A DNA stretch of 64,000 bases from Haemaphysalis longicornis. Taxonomy: Eukaryota; Arthropoda; Arachnida; Ixodida; Ixodidae. Below the pieces are notes generated by a model that saw only the letters and a list, made by a program, of their open reading frames with translations, ran no database searches and was not told the DNA's origin. The stretch is from NCBI GenBank assembly GCA_013339765.2, contig CM023449.1, forward strand, positions 200,967,422 through 201,031,421, in the 5' to 3' direction. Within the stretch, counting starts at the first letter, position 1. Each line of letters begins with the position of its first letter. Below are positions 59,251-64,000 of this stretch, piece after piece. The position numbers were made by a program, and so were the translations under genes.

Positions 59251-61509
59251 AGTTTATGAACTTTTTCATAAACACAATTGAACTTGGTGCGATTTGATTT
59301 GTAGTAGCTATTTGCAGTATCAAACATTTTTTGTGCAGTGTGTAGGAAATTGATTGGATAATTTTCTGCTCTTAGGGCAGCGCTGTTACCACTCGTCGCT
59401 GCGCCCTGATATGTGGGTTATAATGAATTCTCTTTACACCTCCCACCAAATAAAAATTCGCTCTCGGTACGATGCCAACAAGTTTAGTAAACCTGCTGCT
59501 GTATCTGTCATAGCCTACCACATTTTTTTTATTTCATCACCTACACTATTGTGCATACCACACCTGTTATTATAAGAGGTGGGCTAGAAAAATTATCGCT
59601 ACCATATTTTGTGTTTCTTTCTACCTAGCTGTTATTTTCAACAGCAAATCGACTGATCTTGTAAAGTTCTGGTAAAAACCTGTAGAATTTCTAAGGTAAC
59701 ATTTTTAATGGGGAACAAAGGTATGTCCTGTAAATCGTGACTACGCAAACTAATAGTGAACGAAAGCGTCAAAAAGAGCGTACAATGAGCCGGGTCTGAC
59801 CTAAGAATCACAAATTGTGAAAAAAAATTCTACGAATCCATCAGCAGACATTAAGGAGTTCCAAATTTGAATTTGTTGAATAACAGCGCTAAGCGGAAGA
59901 CGGCGAATGGTTATTCGGCATGGAGTGCTACAACGCAATTAGGCTGGAGAAGAAACGTTTATGAAAGCGGAGTGACTCCTCGTGAAAATTGGGGAGGCAA
60001 GCCATGGCAGGCTAGGCGAGCACCGAGAGTTCCCTTTATGCGAAACATGCAAAACTTGACAGAAGCAGGCGGATGGTGCAGCGAGCAGTAAATATTCCTT
60101 CGAATGAACATTGGCTTGTGCCCAAAGGTTTCCAAAAGCGCCTTTGGGAGACTTGACGGGGTATCAAAATTTCATATCGGCAAAATTACGGAACCCCTCA
60201 ATTGGCACACCATTCCACTGGCTAATTAGGTTCATCACCTCAGCGTACTTTTCTCACAACAGCACCACCACAGAAACCGTACACATCAACCGAAATCCTT
60301 GCAATACGGAACTTTTGAAGTAAACTAAGGCAAAGGTTACTGCGGCTGCAGAGGACAATTTAGCGTATTGCGTCAGCAAGAAATTACCCATTTAAGCGAA
60401 AACTCGCGCCGGTTCAATCCTTGGATAGAGAACAATACAAGAACTAAAAAGAGCAGATTACGTTCGGAGAGAGGTGACCTGAAGCCGAGCTTGCAGTGGT
60501 TGAGCTACCTTCATGGATCTTCTGCCTTTTCTCGATAAGCGACCTGTCGCACAGTGTTGCAGCACAAAATGAAATGTTCCAGGATTGTAGAACCGCCATG
60601 GAGGATGGAAAAAGCGATGGAATGGGAGTGACGGTGACGAAATTCTGATACTGGTTGACGATTGAAGCAGCACCGCGCCTCCAATGCTGTGGTGGAGGCA
60701 AGCAAATGAAACCACTCAGATGCTTAAAATTCAAAGCACATTTGGCTTGGTGTACGACATGCAGTTCAAAAATTACTTGATGGATCGTAATGTTGAAGTG
60801 GTGAATCTTCGTGAGCCAACCCCTCCTCGAGCACCACTGTCATATCCTCATGATCCTACCGTACTCTACATCATGGCAGTTCTATTCCCTACTTGTGGTA
60901 TAGCATTCAGGTTTTGTTAGTGTCAGGCGGGGAAATCGGAGAGGCATCACCGGAGGCGGCGAAGGAGGCTGCTGTGCTATGTTTGAATTGCTGGGTAACG
61001 CTCGCCGCCCTTAAAAAAAGGCGTCAAGTTTCACACCTTGTAACCAAGAAATATGCCGCCTCAAAGCGCATCAGGAGCAATATCTCACGCAAAACACCAA
61101 GTGAGCTAATGAGAAAATTAACTTTATCGGCCCAGCTTGCATACACCCTGAAGCTGCCATACAAATTGACATCTCAGAGTACTGCTTGTTCTTTGACGTT
61201 ATGGCCGCACCTTAGAGACATTGGGCTATAACGTGCCGAGGTTAGACGAAAGATTGTTCTCGAATTCCCGTTAGAAAACCAGGAAATAAACACACATGCG
61301 TTTGATAATTATAAAGAATTCGCTATGAACTCCTAATTACGAGACAGGCATCTCACCCTGGATACCTCAGCTAAACCCGTAACCGTTTTCAGCCATATGT
61401 TCAATACATCCTCCCGGTGATATAAACATCTCATACGCACATTTAACGCGTATTAACTTTTATTCTTTCCATGACAAACATACTTCACAGAAAGCCAGTT
61501 GTAATCTCC
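59251..61509. other. Unassigned stretch
   Basis: No gene is supported. Frames of 74-112 codons at 59.87-61.23 kb show no domain. A small AT-rich zone is at 59.5-59.9 kb. Confidence 0.5.
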
Positions 61510-62163
61510 TCAAGAGACGTTTTTCCAGGTGAATTTGTCAATCATGGGAAAAATAAAGCCTTGAGAAACAAGGGGCACAAAAATAACACTGAAAAAATCA
61601 CCATGGCGTGCAATATTTCTGCGTCTTTTGTCTCTCCTGCGCTTAAATTCGCCATACCCTCCATGCTTTTCGAAAGCAAAGCTTTCTACCTCTACCAGCC
61701 AACGGTTTTTTCGTGGCGTGCGGGATAAGAAACTCTCAGCGCGGCTGCTGAGGGAAGGGTGGTTTTCCCTCACGGAGCACAGTGTGGATTGCGCGGCGAA
61801 TTTACCCAGCATTCCCCGCGCGCTCACGCCTACGGGCAGAACGGTGCGACCCGGCTTTGCGTCTGCTTTAGCGACGGTTGTTTTGAAGCTGTTTAAGCCC
61901 AGCTTCGCGTTCATTGCGCGCTTCCTTCGCACGGATTGATTAAGTCGTTCAACAGCACCTTCTGGGTAACCCGGAGACACGACGTAAGGAAGTGGTTGTA
62001 CGGCAAAGATACGTAAAGATAGGTTTGCAGGGCATGAAGACAAAATGTAGAGCATATACAGACATCTGGCCGCTAAACAAACACTCGCTTGTGCGTACTT
62101 CTTGCCAAGAATAAGACTACGTTTTCTAAATTGGTGAATACCAATTCGATTGTAGTTTAACAA
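61510..62163 (-). repeat. 217-codon open frame within probable repeat DNA
   Basis: The minus-strand frame is long and basic, with SRTPRKNRWLVEVESFAFEK near its middle to end and RPSLSRRVES-like wording (here HPSLSSRAESFLSRTPRKNR). The underlying DNA contains a block (61673-61720) that matches the repeat at 6458-6505, which is joined to a tRNA-like SINE head. This points to a dispersed repeat that happens to be open, not to a gene. No protein domain is recognised and no splice signals stand out. Confidence 0.45.
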
Positions 62164-63437
62164 GTACTATTACAAAAGACGAAAGGGGCAACTGTTTCTG
62201 ACAAAATAGCGATGTATAGAGTTTCCTCAGCTTTCTGGAAATTCTCAAACATCATAAACTAACTAGTTTAAATCAGTACGAATTGTAATCACAAAGCTCA
62301 CATGCCGAAATTGTTTCGGTGTCCGCGCTTGTGTCGAGAGGGGATGTATTCCCAAGCTAGCACATCGGAATGGCTAGGTTGCGCTGTGTCACCCTTTCAA
62401 TGACGCTCCTCTCCGTTTACTTTCTGCCGACACATGTTATGCCCCTGCTCGGCTTTCGCGGTCCACTCCTAAAGGCGAGCCGTCAGCTTCCTCCTTTTCT
62501 GGTAATGGTTGTACAAAAAAAGGTCGCGGCGGGAGACGAATCAAAGGGGCGCCGAAACATCTGTATCATTTGCGTCTGCAGCAGCCGTAGCGACAAGGCC
62601 TTGCATACCCGGTGCTGCCTGCCCGACTGGCTGCATATGTGGTTATTATTCTGCATTTCACCTTCGAGGAAGCAGGTTCTATGGAAGAGCGACAAATTGG
62701 ACTTATTACGGAAGGGAAACCGATCTTCAGTGTTTATTGGCGTTTGTCAAGAGGGACGCTAAGCCGAGTGCGGTGATACAAGCGTAGCGCACTAAAGTCA
62801 ATCGCGTACCTGCCGCAGTCCCAGTACGTGCAAACGTGCCACTTCGTTGTCGGCGCTCCAATGATAATCTTACTGTACATGTTGGCGGTACATTTGAAAT
62901 CCGCAATATCCACCACGCCCACCAAATGCTAGCTCGCATAGTTACTAAAGCATGGGCGCAATATTTGCACTAATCAAGTAAATTATCTCCCGCATGTTAG
63001 CTGTACTTGGCCGTTCCTAGTGTTACCGACATTTCTTCCGTACACTTCCCCGATTTGACAAGTTTCCTCAACCTCACAGGGACATTGCTTCATCCGTCAC
63101 TCGGTAACGGTTCAATCGTAATGGCCGGAGGTCGCAGGTTTAAACAAGGGTAAACTTTGCACCTTCAGAAGAACTTCTTCGCACATTGCCGCCCTCGAAT
63201 TACGGGAGCTCCATCCGTGTTTCAGCAAGAATGTCGCAGACTCCACTGCAAGAAGTCGCTCATGAACCCTGCGAAATGATTTGCGTAGATCCATAATCTC
63301 CGTGTGCCAATTGCGGGCGTTTGTCTTATTTTGAAACTAAATTGAGATTTGGTTCTTTATAAGGTGTCTTTATTTGGTTCCTTTACAAGGTGTCTTTTGA
63401 AACTAAATTGAGATTTGGTTCCTTCATAAGGTGCCTG
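62164..63437. other. Unassigned stretch
   Basis: A start codon at 62370 opens a frame whose first 25 residues look like a signal peptide (MARLRCVTLSMTLLSVYFLP), but the rest is not recognised. A near-duplicate of AAACTAAATTGAGATTTGG lies at about 63337 and 63398, each followed by TTCYTTYATAAGGTG. Confidence 0.45.
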
Positions 63438-63533
63438 TTACGTTATATATGTTATATATAAAAAAATAATGTTATGTTATATATGTTAAATAATGTTATG
63501 TTATGTTATATATAACGTTATATATAAAAAAAA
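63438..63533 (+). repeat. AT-rich repeat of TATATATGTTA/TGTTA units
   Basis: A run of GTTATATAT and ATGTTA units ends in two A-rich runs. It separates AT-rich DNA from the GC-rich end of the window. Confidence 0.85.
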
Positions 63534-64000
63534 GTTCCGGCGTTTTTGCAGCCGCCCCTTTCCATTTGGGCGATTTCCCGTACAAGCCGGGCGAACGTCC
63601 CAAGCGTTGTAGTCCCACAATAGGGTCGAGCGGCAGGCCGGGGAGTCGTTTGTACCTATTTTACCGGTAGGTGCCCGGCGGCACCAAGGAACACGAATTC
63701 ACATGGTGCCTTCCACAGCCACGATGGACGGTCAACTCGCAACCGCCCGTGGCAGGACATGCCGCCAGACATCCCCCCCCCCCCCCCGGCAATGGCCCAA
63801 CTCGGCATGACGGCTGGGGGCCCCGCCAGATGGACAAGGGTCAGGAGCCCTTCGATAGGCACTGCTTGGTGCCCAGCGGTACCGAAGTACCTCCCACATT
63901 CTCGTACCCCATGGTACAAACAGACGTGGTGGAACGGTGGTGGGTGCCCAGAGGTCCCAGACCCCGCCCGAAGGGGTTCGAGGGACCTACCCCATGGCCT
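63534..64000. repeat. GC-rich repeat, truncated by the window edge
   Basis: Composition changes abruptly at 63534. The word GGTGCCCRGCGGYACC occurs at about 63669 and 63868, and GGTGCCCAGAGGTCCC at about 63944. CCTCCCACA- and CCTTCCACA-like words follow the first two at similar distances, so a unit of about 75-200 bp is repeated in diverged form. C15 lies at 63773-63787. This could be the 5' UTR of a LINE, an LTR, or a satellite-like monomer. The 87-codon minus-strand frame here is Gly-rich and probably meaningless. Confidence 0.5.

Noticed and set aside
62370..62762. Secreted protein with a signal peptide at 62370
   Set aside because: The start looks like a signal peptide, but the following frame shows no family. 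A second frame with CIPGAACPTGCIC is only reachable by an unsupported splice; joining at the visible GTAATG donor and TGCAG acceptor keeps the other frame.
63095..63150. tRNA-like sequence (GGTTTAAAC box B-like word)
   Set aside because: Only a weak box B and no acceptable box A at tRNA spacing.
1..64000. CRISPR array, bacterial operon or phage region
   Set aside because: No regularly spaced repeats, no runs of co-oriented intact genes and no Shine-Dalgarno-preceded frames; the sequence is eukaryotic in character.

Overview
The window looks like a gene-poor, repeat-rich stretch of an arthropod nuclear genome, most likely a hard tick (Ixodidae). The evidence is the type of mobile DNA: an I-clade LINE with a terminal RNase H domain, CR1/jockey-type LINE 3' ends, L1/Tx1-type LINE open reading frames with a CCHC tail, tRNA-derived SINEs, a hAT relic, a decayed THAP-domain gene, and short LINE tails ending in AT-rich tandem repeats. 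Nothing looks bacterial: there are no operons, no ribosome-binding sites, and no long intact genes. I could not run a similarity search, so the organism and all family names rest on motif recognition.

Layout. 0-6.5 kb is mostly unassigned AT-rich DNA with a tRNA-like SINE at 1.3 kb. At 6.55-6.63 kb there is a tRNA-like SINE head on the minus strand. At 6.8-8.5 kb lies a decayed I-clade LINE. 10.9-12.4 kb holds diverged direct repeats. 13.3 kb is a microsatellite, and 13.9-14.1 kb is a TGAC/TCAC tract joined to a repeat I believe is shared by many invertebrates. 18.8-19.3 kb is a CR1/jockey-type LINE fragment. 22.2-23.15 kb is a non-autonomous hAT element that keeps the end of its transposase. 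At 28.5 kb there is a LINE tail on the minus strand. 29.4-30.1 kb carries a THAP-domain pseudogene (minus strand) with a possible downstream coiled-coil exon. 30.4-32.3 kb holds a heavily decayed LINE reading frame (plus strand). 39.3-40.1 kb has a 103-bp tandem duplication and a foldback cluster. 40.9, 43.2, 46.2 and 51.4-52.2 kb are further LINE 3' ends.

53-59.3 kb is the most informative part: two L1/Tx1-type LINE ORF2 copies in the same orientation, separated by a tRNA-like SINE. The second copy is split by a 322-bp element with palindromic inverted ends. 61.5-62.2 kb has a 217-codon open frame that looks like repeat DNA rather than a gene. The window ends in a GC-rich repeat (63.54-64.0 kb) that runs off the edge.

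No intact protein-coding gene could be supported. Each recognisable coding region is broken by stops or frameshifts, or is a 5'-truncated insertion. The elements do not form a pathway; they record layers of transposition, of which the 57.8-58.1 kb insertion gives a clear relative order. I found no evidence for a new biological system. The best leads are the THAP locus, the short foldback elements, the 13.9 kb repeat and one Cys-rich candidate exon at 38.1-38.4 kb.
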